A DNA stretch of 64,000 bases, taken from Butyrivibrio sp. YAB3001 (GTDB taxonomy: Bacteria; Bacillota; Clostridia; Lachnospirales; Lachnospiraceae). Location: NCBI RefSeq assembly GCF_900112195.1, contig NZ_FOKR01000003.1, positions 205,329-269,328 on the forward strand, given 5' to 3'. The translations under genes were made by a program, and so were the position numbers. The notes below the pieces were generated by a model. It worked only from the letters and a program-made list of their open reading frames with translations. It had not been told where the DNA came from and did no database searches. Position 1 is the first letter of the stretch, and each line of letters starts with the position of its first letter. Shown here piece after piece: positions 48,504-56,504 of the stretch.

Positions 48504-49887
48504 ACTTTGTTCCGATATGATGCTTTATCACATAATAAAAATAATAAATAAAGAAAAGAACTGAAGTAGTTATCCACGTAATTGGATAACTTGCCTCTAC
48601 TGTCTCAATTGTTCTGTGCTGCGGGAATACCAGCAGTATCCATGACACTCTTAACAGGCATATGCCACTTAAAGTAATGAGCATTGGAACAAGTGCCGTT
48701 CCCATTCCCCTAAGCACTCCTGACAATATCTCAACTGCAATATAGGTCACATAAAATGGTGCAAGGAATTTTATCATCTGAACGCCAATGCTTATAACAT
48801 TGGCATCATCGACAAATATATAAAGAAATACTTTTCCCCAGAAATATAAAATTGCGCTCAAAGGTGTAGTAATAACCGCCGCTATGAAGAACGCCTGCCT
48901 TGTGCTGTTCCTGACTCTTGAGTATTTGCCGGCTCCATAATTTTGCCCCGCAAAAGTTGTTGCTGCTGTTCCCAGGGAACTGATCGTCATCCAGAATAGT
49001 ACATCTATTTTTCCATACGCCGCCCATGCTGCCGTAGCATCTTTTCCAAACTCATTGATGGACGCCTGAATAAGCACGTTGGAAAGAGTGTACATTGTAC
49101 TCTGAACTCCCGCGGGTAAACCTATGCTGATGATTCTCTTCAGCATTCCCGGGTCAATCCTTATCTCTTTTAAGATAAGTTTATAGGAATCATTGCTTCT
49201 CATAAGCATGATCACTACTATCACCGCGCTTATAAGCTGACAGATAACCGTCGCCACAGCTACACCCATAACGCCCTGAGTTATTCCCTGCTTGCCCATT
49301 CCAAGCACGATAACAAAGAATATATCAAGGAAAATATTTACAAAGCAGCTGATAATAAGCACTATAAGCGGTCTTCTTGAATCCCCTATGGCACGTAGAA
49401 TTCCTGCGCCCATATTGTAAACAAGGTTTGCCACCATACCAATGAAATATATCCTCAAATAAGCCGTAGAAGCCTCTATAACTTCCTTAGGCGTCTTCAT
49501 AACATCAATAATCCATGATGATATAAAAAGCCCTATAATCGTTATAATAATGCCTCCTGAGATAGCAATCGCAATCGCAGTATGCACCGCCTTCTTGACT
49601 TCATCTTTCCTTCCAGCTCCGTAAAACTGCGCTATTACAACCGTTGCTCCGGATGACAATCCCATAAAAAATCCCACAAAAAGATTAACAACCATAGCTG
49701 CCGATCCGCCAACTGCCGCAAGTCCATCACTTCCAACCGCTCTTCCAACAATTACAGCATCAACTGTATTATAAAACTGCTGAAAGAACGCTCCCAAAAG
49801 CAGAGCCCAGAAATAGATCAGCATATTCTTCCAGATTGGACCTTCAACAATACTATTTGTTTTATTTACACTCTGTTTCATTTTCAC
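48487..49887 (-). CDS. MATE family efflux transporter
   Basis: A 466-residue membrane protein of 12 predicted helices in two related halves. The first has QQFYNTVDAVIVGRAVGSDGLAAVGGSAAMV and the second DVLFWMTISSLGTAATTFAGQNYGAGK, the paired signature of the MATE/NorM group. It probably exports cationic compounds using an ion gradient; the substrate is unknown. It is first in a two-gene transcript with the PflX gene. Confidence 0.93.
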   Translation of the reverse strand: MKMKQSVNKTNSIVEGPIWKNMLIYFWALLLGAFFQQFYNTVDAVIVGRAVGSDGLAAVGGSAAMVVNLFVGFFMGLSSGATVVIAQFYGAGRKDEVKKAVHTAIAIAISGGIIITIIGLFISSWIIDVMKTPKEVIEASTAYLRIYFIGMVANLVYNMGAGILRAIGDSRRPLIVLIISCFVNIFLDIFFVIVLGMGKQGITQGVMGVAVATVICQLISAVIVVIMLMRSNDSYKLILKEIRIDPGMLKRIISIGLPAGVQSTMYTLSNVLIQASINEFGKDATAAWAAYGKIDVLFWMTISSLGTAATTFAGQNYGAGKYSRVRNSTRQAFFIAAVITTPLSAILYFWGKVFLYIFVDDANVISIGVQMIKFLAPFYVTYIAVEILSGVLRGMGTALVPMLITLSGICLLRVSWILLVFPQHRTIETVEASYPITWITTSVLFFIYYFYYVIKHHIGTKYEKTN

Positions 49888-50205
49888 TTTAATACCTTTT
49901 AGACTTAATCACATCATCTCAAACAACATTGGTATTTGACAAATGGCATTTACTAGATCACCATCTCACGAAACGCGCATCACAGCGGCATTTATGTCAA
50001 AGGCGTAATAACTTTTACTATAGTTGCCCCATACATTGCCACTCTGCAAAGATTGTATTATATCAGTTTTCCATATTAAAATGCAACGAATGATTTACAT
50101 CGGATAATGTTTGAATATTGATTGAATGTTTAGCATAAGTGAAATTTATCTTTACACTTCAATATTAAATGTTTGCTGAATGCTGAATGTTTTGCAAAAA
50201 AGTGC

Positions 50206-50234
50206 TTGCATGAAAGTCATAATATCTGTATAAT
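50206..50234 (+). promoter_or_regulatory. Promoter of tRNA-Leu
   Basis: TTGCAT and TATAAT with 17 bp between them, ending 36 bp before the tRNA. Confidence 0.75.
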
Positions 50235-50270
50235 CAACTTGTTGTCGCTCTTACAGAGTGATTAACAAAT

Positions 50271-50350
<80 letters not shown>

Positions 50351-50362
50351 CTAGATTTTATC

Positions 50363-50397
50363 AAGGTTTATCAAGTTATTTGATAAACCTTTTTTTA
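50363..50397 (+). terminator. Terminator after tRNA-Leu supplied by the element
   Basis: AAGGTTTATCAA pairs with TTTGATAAACCTT, then T7. It lies inside the element, so insertion gave the tRNA a new terminator; the old one appears to be at 57055. Confidence 0.8.
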
Positions 50398-50501
50398 TAT
50401 TCTAATCCAGATATGACGCATATTTGAATAACATTTAATCTTTTTATCTTGTTCTGTCTTATTACATATATTTTTAAAAAATCACCCCACAAAAGACAAC
50501 T

Positions 50502-50533
50502 ATGTGATACAAAATGTGATATTTTGTGTGATA
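50502..50533. other. Putative integrase arm-type sites, tRNA side
   Basis: ATGTGATACAAAATGTGATA followed by another TGTGATA. A 20-bp copy with 19 identical bases lies near the other end at 56970. Confidence 0.55.
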
Positions 50534-50584
50534 GTCAAATATAGATAAAATCTAGCTTTGCACCTTTTTTAACTCCTGCTGCCA

Positions 50585-51697
50585 TTATGATGTTATTATT
50601 TTTACATTGTTCATTGCTGCTATCTTATTCTCTTTCATAACCCTAGTGTATAGATTCAAGGTTATAGATATATCTTTATGTCCTAACAATTCAGATAAAA
50701 TTTTAAAATCCTGCGGTCTTTGCTCTATAAATCTTGTAGCAAATGTTACTCTAAACGCATGGCAAGTGAACTTTTTAATATCTATTGCCTTGCAGATTCT
50801 TTTTATTTCTCTATTTGCCGTATATTCTCGCAATAATTCCCCTTCGCCACTTTTAAAAAGCGTATCTGTCCAATCTAAGCCAAAAAGCATATTATTTAAC
50901 TCTTTTTGTCTTTTGATTATTTGTTTTAAATCTGGTGTTATCGGTATATCTCTATTTCCAGAATATGTTTTTGTATCATCACCAATAATATAATTTCCGT
51001 AAATATCCCTTGTGATCGTTCGCCTTATGTGAATAAAATCATTGTCTATATCTGTTAAATATAACGCCCCTATTTCACCAATACGCATTCCCGTTAATAT
51101 CATCAGTTTAAAAACATTTAAATATATACTATTTCTTTCATCTGCTGCCTTAAAAAATTGTAATGATTCTTTTTCGCTCAATGCTCTATGTTTATTTTCT
51201 GCGATTGGTGCAGATTCTCTTTTTAATTTCTTCAATGCCTTGCAAGGATTTTTAGAAATAGTTTCATCTAGCAAAGCACATTCAAAAACATGATTTAAAT
51301 GTGCAAAGCAGATATTTAAGTTTTCCGGTGTTTTTTCATCTTCTATCAAAGATTGTCTTGCGGTTTCTATATCTCTTCTAGTTATATCTTTTATCTTTAA
51401 TTCTCCAAATAATTTACTATTTTCCATTTCAACATTTGATATTATCTTAAATTGTGACTTTTGCGCTCTTATGGTTGCCGGTCTTTGCTCCTTTAATCGT
51501 AATTCTGTGAAATAATCATAATATTGATTTAATGTTGGATTTTCGTGTTTTTGTGTTCCTTCTTCAAGTTCTTTTCGCTTTTGTGTTACCTTCTCAACTA
51601 GTTCTTTCTGGTCTTTTCCATAAACATAATATCTTTTCCCTTCATACATGAATGTTTTTCTATAATATCCATTAATTGTTTTCTTTTGCCTTGCCAT
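50585..51697 (-). CDS. int: Tyrosine recombinase (integrase)
   Basis: A 370-residue phage/ICE-type integrase. An AP2-like or SAM-like N-terminal arm domain is followed by the catalytic domain: TGMRIGEIGALYL (first arginine), HAFRVTFATRFIEQ (HxxR), LLGHKDISITLNLYTRV (second histidine and the nucleophilic tyrosine). All catalytic residues are present. The start at 51697 follows AGGTGG. It overlaps the end of the 64-codon gene upstream by 26 bp. Its place beside the tRNA at attL fits integration into tRNA-Leu. Confidence 0.95.
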   Translation of the reverse strand: MARQKKTINGYYRKTFMYEGKRYYVYGKDQKELVEKVTQKRKELEEGTQKHENPTLNQYYDYFTELRLKEQRPATIRAQKSQFKIISNVEMENSKLFGELKIKDITRRDIETARQSLIEDEKTPENLNICFAHLNHVFECALLDETISKNPCKALKKLKRESAPIAENKHRALSEKESLQFFKAADERNSIYLNVFKLMILTGMRIGEIGALYLTDIDNDFIHIRRTITRDIYGNYIIGDDTKTYSGNRDIPITPDLKQIIKRQKELNNMLFGLDWTDTLFKSGEGELLREYTANREIKRICKAIDIKKFTCHAFRVTFATRFIEQRPQDFKILSELLGHKDISITLNLYTRVMKENKIAAMNNVKIITS

Positions 51698-51866
51698 TTG
51701 TTTTATTCCACCTATCAAATTCTTTTTTAAATTGCCTATATAAATTTAAATCTTCTCTATCTGGTCTTTGTTCAATGAATCTTGTTATTATCTCATTTCT
51801 TCCTACATCATTTACCCCCAGATACAACAAAAAACCATTAAACATATTTATTAACTTTTTTTCCAT
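51672..51866 (-). CDS. Small protein upstream of integrase, unknown
   Basis: A 64-residue protein, largely helical and charged (DREDLNLYRQFKKEFDRWNKTNGKAKENN), with a good AGGGGG site. Its end overlaps the integrase start, suggesting translational coupling. No family recognised; a role in recombination directionality is possible but unsupported. Confidence 0.65.
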   Translation of the reverse strand: MEKKLINMFNGFLLYLGVNDVGRNEIITRFIEQRPDREDLNLYRQFKKEFDRWNKTNGKAKENN

Positions 51867-51891
51867 TTTTGCCCCCTTGCAGCCTTAAATA

Positions 51892-52425
51892 TTAAATCAT
51901 TCCTGCTAATTTCAAAGCATATTTAAAACCCTTTTTAAACGAATCTTTTTCAGATTCTAACGTATATTCCATGACTAGCGTGTATAATTCCGATTGTTTT
52001 TCGCTGCCTATTTTCGATTCAATATTATTTAAAACCTTATCAAGTTTATTCATTTTTTCTTTTATTTCTTCCGGTATGTCTATTTCTATCTGGTTTTCAC
52101 CTTCGCAACCCGTTGAAATATAGTAATACTCATTTGCAATATTGTTGATAAAATCCCCTTTATAGCTTTCAGGATCTTTAATATCTATTTTTTGGCTTTG
52201 CGTTTGCTCTTTATCGCAATTATTTATTGTTTTTTGTACTGTTTGCACTTCGTTTGTTAATTGTTCCATCTGGTCAACCAATAGCCATAAAGCATCATTC
52301 ATTTTATAAGGTGTTTCACTTGAAAGATTTGCACACCTTATTGTTTCTGATAGTCCTAGAATTTTTTCGCACTCTATAACAATTTTTTCCATAGCAGCAC
52401 AAAGCACATTATTTTGATTATTCAT
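51892..52425 (-). CDS. DUF6809-like hypothetical protein
   Basis: A 177-residue helical protein. It ends MEYTLESEKDSFKKGFKYALKLAGMI, resembling the conserved tail (Ser/Ala-Phe-xx-Gly-Phe-xx-Ala) of small accessory proteins grouped as DUF6809. The middle is a coiled-coil segment (LVDQMEQLTNEVQTVQKTINNCDKEQ). GGGGGG precedes the start. It is the first gene of a rightmost-to-left unit leading to the 64-residue protein and integrase. Function unknown. Confidence 0.7.
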   Translation of the reverse strand: MNNQNNVLCAAMEKIVIECEKILGLSETIRCANLSSETPYKMNDALWLLVDQMEQLTNEVQTVQKTINNCDKEQTQSQKIDIKDPESYKGDFINNIANEYYYISTGCEGENQIEIDIPEEIKEKMNKLDKVLNNIESKIGSEKQSELYTLVMEYTLESEKDSFKKGFKYALKLAGMI

Positions 52426-52765
52426 GGAATAGCCCCCCTTTTTGCAAATATCCCGCTACAACTTTTATTGTTATAGCGGGATATAAAATCATTATTTTGC
52501 AATTACCATTTTTTCATGTTTATTTGTCTATTTTATATTTGACCGCCTAGATAAATTTTATAAGCAAATACTTTTTATTATATTTTTTGATTCCCCTTAA
52601 TTTAGATTGTCTTTGATACTAATCACATTTTATTTGTGATTGTTTTTTTGTCCAGATAACAAAAAACGAATCGTTTCTAATCCCATTTTATTTGTTTACT
52701 TGGTTATAACTTGCCGTTTTTTTGTTTTTATCACCTTCTTTTTTGTTTCTGTCTTATTTTGTCAT

Positions 52766-52833
52766 GTTGTGTACACAACGATATAGTAACATCTTTTTGT
52801 TGTGTACGCAACATATTTTGTTTTGTACGTAAC
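52766..52833. promoter_or_regulatory. Three operator-like palindromes before the RHH gene
   Basis: GTTGTGTACACAAC (52766, perfect palindrome), GTTGTGTACGCAAC (52799) and GTTTTGTACGTAAC (52820) lie 47-114 bp upstream of the ribbon-helix-helix gene and in the divergent gap from 52425. Centre spacings are 33 and 21 bp. They are good candidates for autoregulation by the RHH protein. The rest of the 450-bp gap (52426-52879) is AT-rich with no other feature seen. Confidence 0.65.
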
Positions 52834-52879
52834 TTTGTTACAATTTCTTTAATGCACTAACATTTTTGGAGTTTTTCTA

Positions 52880-53059
52880 ATGCCAAATAGAAATGAATAT
52901 CTTAATAAATACAAAAAAGAGAATTATAAACGTATTCCGCTAGACGTTACAACGGATAAATACGAAAAGATAAAAAATCATGCAGCAAATCGTTCTGAAT
53001 CCGTCAACGGATTTATTAAACGTGCCATTGATGAAACCATGAAAAGAGATAGCCAATAA
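52880..53059 (+). CDS. Ribbon-helix-helix (Arc-like) DNA-binding protein
   Basis: A 59-residue protein. KRIPLDVTTDKYEKIKNHAANRSESVNGFIKRAIDETM fits the Arc/MetJ fold: a beta strand, helix A and helix B with the sequence SVNGFIKRAI. It is the only plus-strand gene of the element. Three palindromic operators lie upstream. The last 36 bases of the gene, including the stop, are tandemly repeated right after it, so the C-terminus has probably been altered by a 37-bp duplication. Confidence 0.75.
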   Translation: MPNRNEYLNKYKKENYKRIPLDVTTDKYEKIKNHAANRSESVNGFIKRAIDETMKRDSQ

Positions 53060-53097
53060 AGCCATTGATGAAACTATGGAAAGAGATGATCAATAAT
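53024..53097 (+). repeat. 37-bp tandem duplication of the RHH gene end
   Basis: GCCATTGATGAAAC at 53024 and at 53061 start two copies with a few differences (CATGAAAAGAGATAGCCAATAA and TATGGAAAGAGATGATCAATAA in the continuing parts). The period of 37 is not a multiple of three, so the second copy is out of frame and non-coding. Confidence 0.8.
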
Positions 53098-53160
53098 GCT
53101 AATATAGTATTGTTTAAATTATCATCTTTTGTCTTGCATAATGCCTTGCAGCCATAAAGA

Positions 53161-53204
53161 AATAAAAGCATTAGTAACTAATTCTTGTTGCTAGTGCTTT
53201 TATT
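53161..53204. terminator. Bidirectional terminator
   Basis: AATAAAAGCATTAG pairs with CTAGTGCTTTTATT. It separates the convergent RHH gene and the 53233 gene. Confidence 0.7.
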
Positions 53205-53232
53205 ATGCCTTTATTTTGTGTTCTTTATACCC

Positions 53233-53472
53233 TTATTTTTCGTTTTCTATCTCTTTTAGTGCCTTTATACGTAAATTTTCTAAAATCGAATCTAGCCCCC
53301 TTAAATCGTTACCACGTACTATTTTACAAAAAGACCATTTTTCATGTTTTTTTAATTCTCTAGCATTTGTTTTTATTTCTTCGCCTTTTTCATCTGCTGC
53401 AATAATTATCATTGGCTCTTTGCATAACTTTGTTTCTAGCAATTCAATGCGTTTAATTATGCTTTGATTCAT
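53233..53472 (-). CDS. Small coiled-coil protein, unknown
   Basis: A 79-residue protein. It begins MNQSIIKRIELLETKL and continues with PMIIIAADEKGEE, a build seen in many small phage and island proteins (N-terminal coil, then a strand-turn unit). AGGA in the upstream GGCAGCAGGATAT serves as the likely ribosome binding site. It is 22 bp after the 53495 gene. No function recognised. Confidence 0.6.
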   Translation of the reverse strand: MNQSIIKRIELLETKLCKEPMIIIAADEKGEEIKTNARELKKHEKWSFCKIVRGNDLRGLDSILENLRIKALKEIENEK

Positions 53473-53494
53473 GGTTTGATATCCTGCTGCCGTT

Positions 53495-54055
53495 TTAATC
53501 TTCTTTTAGTGCTGAATTATCACCGAATACAACATTGTACATTGGCGTATAATACTTATCTTCATCTGCTAACCAATCCGCAATTTTGCTAATTGCCCCG
53601 TTTGCACTGTCATATATACTTGTATCATCTGGAAGATACATTTTATCAATCTTTAAATTGTGCTCGTTTGCGTATCTTATTGCTAATTGCGTCATTGTCC
53701 GGTTGTTTGAATTTCTTTCCAGGATTCCAGCAATATCATTTTCTTTAAGTATTAGTCCATTTTGTAATAATTTAGCATCTTCCGTTAGTTCTTCCGGTTT
53801 TATTACTTCATTCGCTTTTACTTCTTTCTTTTTCAGCTCTGAAAGCCTTTTAGATTCTTTTCTAACATTCTCTTTGATTGATTCTATTTCTTTACTCAAT
53901 GAATCCATTTTAGGCAAAATATTCTGCCTTAAATACTCTATGTTGTATTGTTTGGATTCCCTTGCAGCCTTTAACTTGTTATACTCTTCTGCTTTTCTCT
54001 TACACTCATTTCTTGCATTATCAACTAATGTTTTTAAATCTTCGTAATAACTCAT
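53495..54055 (-). CDS. Coiled-coil hypothetical protein
   Basis: A 186-residue protein. A long coiled coil at about residues 5-90 (ARNECKRKAEEYNKLKAARESKQ..., LSKEIESIKENVRKESKRLSELKKKE) is followed by an alpha/beta domain with NRTMTQLAIRYANEHNLKIDKMYLPDDTSIYDSANGAI. The start at 54055 follows AAGGG; the frame stays open through the iteron array above, which is not coding. It is the first gene behind iteron array A. No function recognised. Confidence 0.7.
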   Translation of the reverse strand: MSYYEDLKTLVDNARNECKRKAEEYNKLKAARESKQYNIEYLRQNILPKMDSLSKEIESIKENVRKESKRLSELKKKEVKANEVIKPEELTEDAKLLQNGLILKENDIAGILERNSNNRTMTQLAIRYANEHNLKIDKMYLPDDTSIYDSANGAISKIADWLADEDKYYTPMYNVVFGDNSALKED

Positions 54056-54086
54056 TGTTTCCCTTCTTTCTTTTTCATCAATTATA

Positions 54087-54300
54087 AAAATAGTTCTCAC
54101 TTTTAAAAGTGCTAAAAATAAAGGTATGGTATGGTATACATATATATATGTGTGGTCTATAGACCACACTACGCATTGTATTTTTTTTAAAGAAGTGTGG
54201 TCTATAAACTACACTAGAAAGTATTTTTTGCCTTTACGTGTAGTCTATAAACCACACTTGTTACTGTGGTCTATAAACCACACTTACTAAAAATAAATGT
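54087..54300. repeat. Iteron array A (large direct repeat, copy A)
   Basis: About 214 bp, nearly identical to 55616-55829. It holds four 20-bp palindromic units: GTGTGGTCTATAGACCACAC (54150-54169, perfect), then units at 54195-54214, 54238-54257 and 54264-54283 with one or two changes. Also included are CACTTTTAAAAGTG and a TATGGTATGGTATAC segment next to the start of the 54055 gene, a likely shared promoter. Possible roles are replication iterons or operators. Confidence 0.9.
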
Positions 54301-54302
54301 TT

Positions 54303-54395
54303 TATCGCTTTTTAACCCATTCATCAACGTATTAATATATATTTTCCATTCTATTATTATTTCCGCTTTTTATAAAAAAGCCCTTTTGTGATACT
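54303..54395 (-). pseudogene. Decayed 3' end of a second Rep-like gene
   Basis: In one minus-strand frame the sequence reads GFFIKSGNNNRMENIY, stop, YVDEWVKKR. It aligns with the end of the intact winged-helix gene at 55835 (GFIKKVESGKNNRKKNIYQYVDKWVEK), with the Gln codon now TAA. The fragment lies in the same position relative to iteron array A as the intact gene does to array B, so both were copied together. Confidence 0.75.
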
Positions 54396-54492
54396 AATAG
54401 TGATACTATCCGTAATAAAGCCCTATTTTATGCGATAACTAGTATAATCTTACATTATCCGCATTAAATCTATTTTATGTAATATATTGTTT

Positions 54493-54660
54493 TTAGAGTG
54501 GATAATATATATTTTTTACTGCGTGTGTTATTTCGATTGCGTGATTTAGTTGTTCTTTGTTAAAACCCCAGCCGTCTAAATTTCCGTTTTTTATTTCTTC
54601 TCTGATATACTCTAATACTTCTAGTGTTTTGTAAAAATCTTTTATACTTGGTTTATTCAT
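54493..54660 (-). CDS. Small hypothetical protein
   Basis: A 55-residue protein (KPSIKDFYKTLEVLEYIREEIKNGNLDGWGFNKEQLNHAIEI), helical, starting 2 bp after the stop of the Cys-rich gene. Tight packing supports it being translated. No family recognised. Confidence 0.55.
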   Translation of the reverse strand: MNKPSIKDFYKTLEVLEYIREEIKNGNLDGWGFNKEQLNHAIEITHAVKNIYYPL

Positions 54661-54662
54661 GT

Positions 54663-55067
54663 TTAGTTTTTTGTTTTCCTCTCGTATTCTCTGCATTGCT
54701 TTATAGCTTTAATAATTCCACATTGTCCAGATTCCCAAAGAGCACAAACAGAAGAACAATTATTATGTGATAATGGGCATTTGCCGCTTATATCCTGCTG
54801 CCGTTCTTTTAAACTCACTATCATACATTTGTCACCATTCCACCATGCACAATTATTATCACATTGTTTTATAAACGCATTATTCCCTTTTAACGGGCAT
54901 ATTCCTTTTGTTTTTACTTCTGGTCTAATAATACTATTTGTTTCTTTGCTAATTGGTATATCCTTGTTTCCATAGGTTGTTAATATATCCGGTGCATATT
55001 CTTTTATATTTCCTACGAATCTATAAAAGCGTTTGTTTTGTTCGTCATACTCTGGATATTCTTGCAT
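54663..55067 (-). CDS. Cysteine-rich, probably zinc-binding protein
   Basis: A 134-residue protein. Two related cysteine units lie in the C-terminal two thirds: CPLKGN...CDNNCAWWNGDKCMI (about residues 58-83) and CPLSHNNCSSVCALWESGQCGI (about 97-118). Each has four cysteines spaced as in small zinc domains common in phage and island accessory proteins. GGGGGG precedes the start. It sits in an operon of four small genes behind array B. Function unknown. Confidence 0.7.
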   Translation of the reverse strand: MQEYPEYDEQNKRFYRFVGNIKEYAPDILTTYGNKDIPISKETNSIIRPEVKTKGICPLKGNNAFIKQCDNNCAWWNGDKCMIVSLKERQQDISGKCPLSHNNCSSVCALWESGQCGIIKAIKQCREYERKTKN

Positions 55068-55077
55068 ATACCCCCCT

Positions 55078-55239
55078 TTATTCGTTCATATTTGCTTTAT
55101 TTTGCTTTATCTCTTTTAGTTCTTTGCTTATATTCTCTAAATCATTTATTCCAGAATAAATGATCATCAATGCTTGCTTATACTTTTTTACAAACTCGCA
55201 AAAATACACTTCTATATCCTGCTGCCGTTCTTCATTCAT
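55078..55239 (-). CDS. Small hypothetical protein
   Basis: A 53-residue protein beginning MNEERQQDIEVYFCEFVKKYKQ and ending in a Lys/Asn-rich helix. Its start overlaps the end of the preceding gene by 8 bp, and the next gene starts 10 bp after its end, which supports it. No family recognised. Confidence 0.55.
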   Translation of the reverse strand: MNEERQQDIEVYFCEFVKKYKQALMIIYSGINDLENISKELKEIKQNKANMNE

Positions 55240-55594
55240 TTTCATTTTCTATTTGCTCCAATCGTTCTATTCGTTCTATCAAATCAACTGTTAAAGTAAA
55301 CTCTTTCCAATGGCTCATAATACTATTACACGCATAAACCCTAACTTGCGGATTTATTGATGTATCATCACGTATCTTTGCCAATACATCAACGCATTTT
55401 GTTAATTCAGATTGTAATTTATAAACCGATTCTTTTACTATCTGCTGCCTTCGTTCCTGCGCAAGTCCTTTTAATTGTTCATCTTTTTTATATTTAACTA
55501 TGGTTGATTTACTCAACCCCGTAGCATTCATTAAATCAACTGTTTTTGTGAAGGTAGCAAATGCAGCTATAACTATTTCGCTATATTCTTTCAT
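55232..55594 (-). CDS. Helix-turn-helix protein of phage/island type
   Basis: A 120-residue protein. NATGLSKSTIVKYKKDEQL (about residues 22-40) looks like a helix-turn-helix of the kind found in small terminase-like or phBC6A51-type proteins. A helical middle follows (YKLQSELTKCVDVLAKIRDDTSINPQVRVYACNSIM), then a coil ending in ENENE. It is the first gene behind iteron array B and heads a four-gene operon. Whether it is a terminase small-subunit relative or a regulator is not decided. Confidence 0.65.
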   Translation of the reverse strand: MKEYSEIVIAAFATFTKTVDLMNATGLSKSTIVKYKKDEQLKGLAQERRQQIVKESVYKLQSELTKCVDVLAKIRDDTSINPQVRVYACNSIMSHWKEFTLTVDLIERIERLEQIENENE

Positions 55595-55615
55595 AACAAT
55601 TTATCCATCATTAAT

Positions 55616-55829
55616 AAAATAGTTCTCACTTTTAAAAGTGCTAAAAATAAAGGTATGGTATGGTATACATATATATATGTGTGGTCTATAGACCACACAA
55701 CGCATTGTATTTTTTTTAAAAGAAGTGTGGTCTATAAACTACACTAGAAAGTATTTTTTGCCTTTACGTGTAGTCTATAAACCACACTTGTTACTGTGGT
55801 CTATAAACTACACTTACTAAAAATAAATG
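55616..55829. repeat. Iteron array B (large direct repeat, copy B)
   Basis: Matches array A at nearly every base; the differences seen are a substitution near 55699, one extra A in the A-run before unit 2 and one base in unit 4. Units lie at 55679-55698 (perfect palindrome), 55725-55744, 55768-55787 and 55794-55813. It ends next to the stop of the intact Rep-like gene and leads into the start of the 55594 gene. Confidence 0.9.
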
Positions 55830-55834
55830 CATTG

Positions 55835-56275
55835 TCACTTTTCCACCCATTTATCAACGTATTGATATATGTTTTTCTTTCTATTATTTTTTCCGCTTTC
55901 CACCTTTTTTATAAATCCTTTTTTCTCTAACTCCTGCATATCTTTATAAAAATTACTATGGCTTTTTTCAGTGTATAAGCCATAATCAAGAATTTTCCCC
56001 CAATTCATATAAAAAAAACTATCATCTTGATATAATTCGGTGTTATCGTCTTTGGGTTTTCTTTTTCCGTAATATTGCGCTTTGCAATATATATACAACA
56101 TCTGCTGCCTTGGTTTTAAACTTTTAAAAGAATCCGAACACAACATTGATTCGCTAATTCTTGTCATTGTTTCGGTTTGGTTTCTTTTCTCTTTATCTGT
56201 AAATTTATCGCCAACATAACTACATATACTTTCAAATGATTTGAGTTGTTGTTTTTTCTTTTTTTGCCTTGCCAT
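55835..56275 (-). CDS. Winged-helix Rep-like protein
   Basis: A 146-residue basic protein. It starts MARQKKKKQQ and contains SLKPRQQMLYIYCKAQYYGKR, then a winged helix (WGKILDYGLYTEKSHSNFYKDMQELEKKGFIKKVES). This is the pattern of plasmid and island replication or partition proteins with a single winged helix. Iteron array B begins 6 bp after its stop, as origins often adjoin their initiator genes. It lacks a clear catalytic domain, so if it starts replication it would need host enzymes. It could instead be the array-binding regulator. Confidence 0.65.
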   Translation of the reverse strand: MARQKKKKQQLKSFESICSYVGDKFTDKEKRNQTETMTRISESMLCSDSFKSLKPRQQMLYIYCKAQYYGKRKPKDDNTELYQDDSFFYMNWGKILDYGLYTEKSHSNFYKDMQELEKKGFIKKVESGKNNRKKNIYQYVDKWVEK

Positions 56276-56303
56276 TATCCAAATTGCAGCCCCCCTTTAT
56301 TTT

Positions 56304-56504
56304 TTATAAATCTTCTGGATTGCTATTTATGAAAAGTTTTATTTTTTCAACATTCCACAAAACACGCTTTCCGATCTGCATTCTTGCATTCGCTTTAGTT
56401 CCAATTTTTACTGCAGTTTCTCTTCCAGAACTAAGCATATCTTTTAACCCGTTTGTATCTACTAATAATTTCATTGAATCGTCATTGTATATTGTTTTTC
56501 TCAT
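56304..56504 (-). CDS. xis: Excisionase-like DNA-binding protein
   Basis: A 66-residue protein. LVDTNGLKDMLSSGRETAVKIGTKANARMQIGKRVLWNVEKIKLFI matches the MerR-like helix-turn-helix of excisionases (GR-TAVKIG...GKRVLWN). It overlaps the upstream Cro-like gene by 4 bp (ATGA). Excisionases act with the integrase for removal; this one lies at the opposite end of the element from int. Confidence 0.8.
   Translation of the reverse strand: MRKTIYNDDSMKLLVDTNGLKDMLSSGRETAVKIGTKANARMQIGKRVLWNVEKIKLFINSNPEDL

Noticed and set aside
53024-53097. Two separate small genes
   Set aside because: The second copy of the repeat has a period of 37 and is out of frame, with no start site of its own.
54087-55829. 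CRISPR-like array from the repeated 20-bp palindromes
   Set aside because: Spacings are short, uneven and identical between both copies, units are palindromes with operator-like form, and no cas gene is near. They are iterons or operators.
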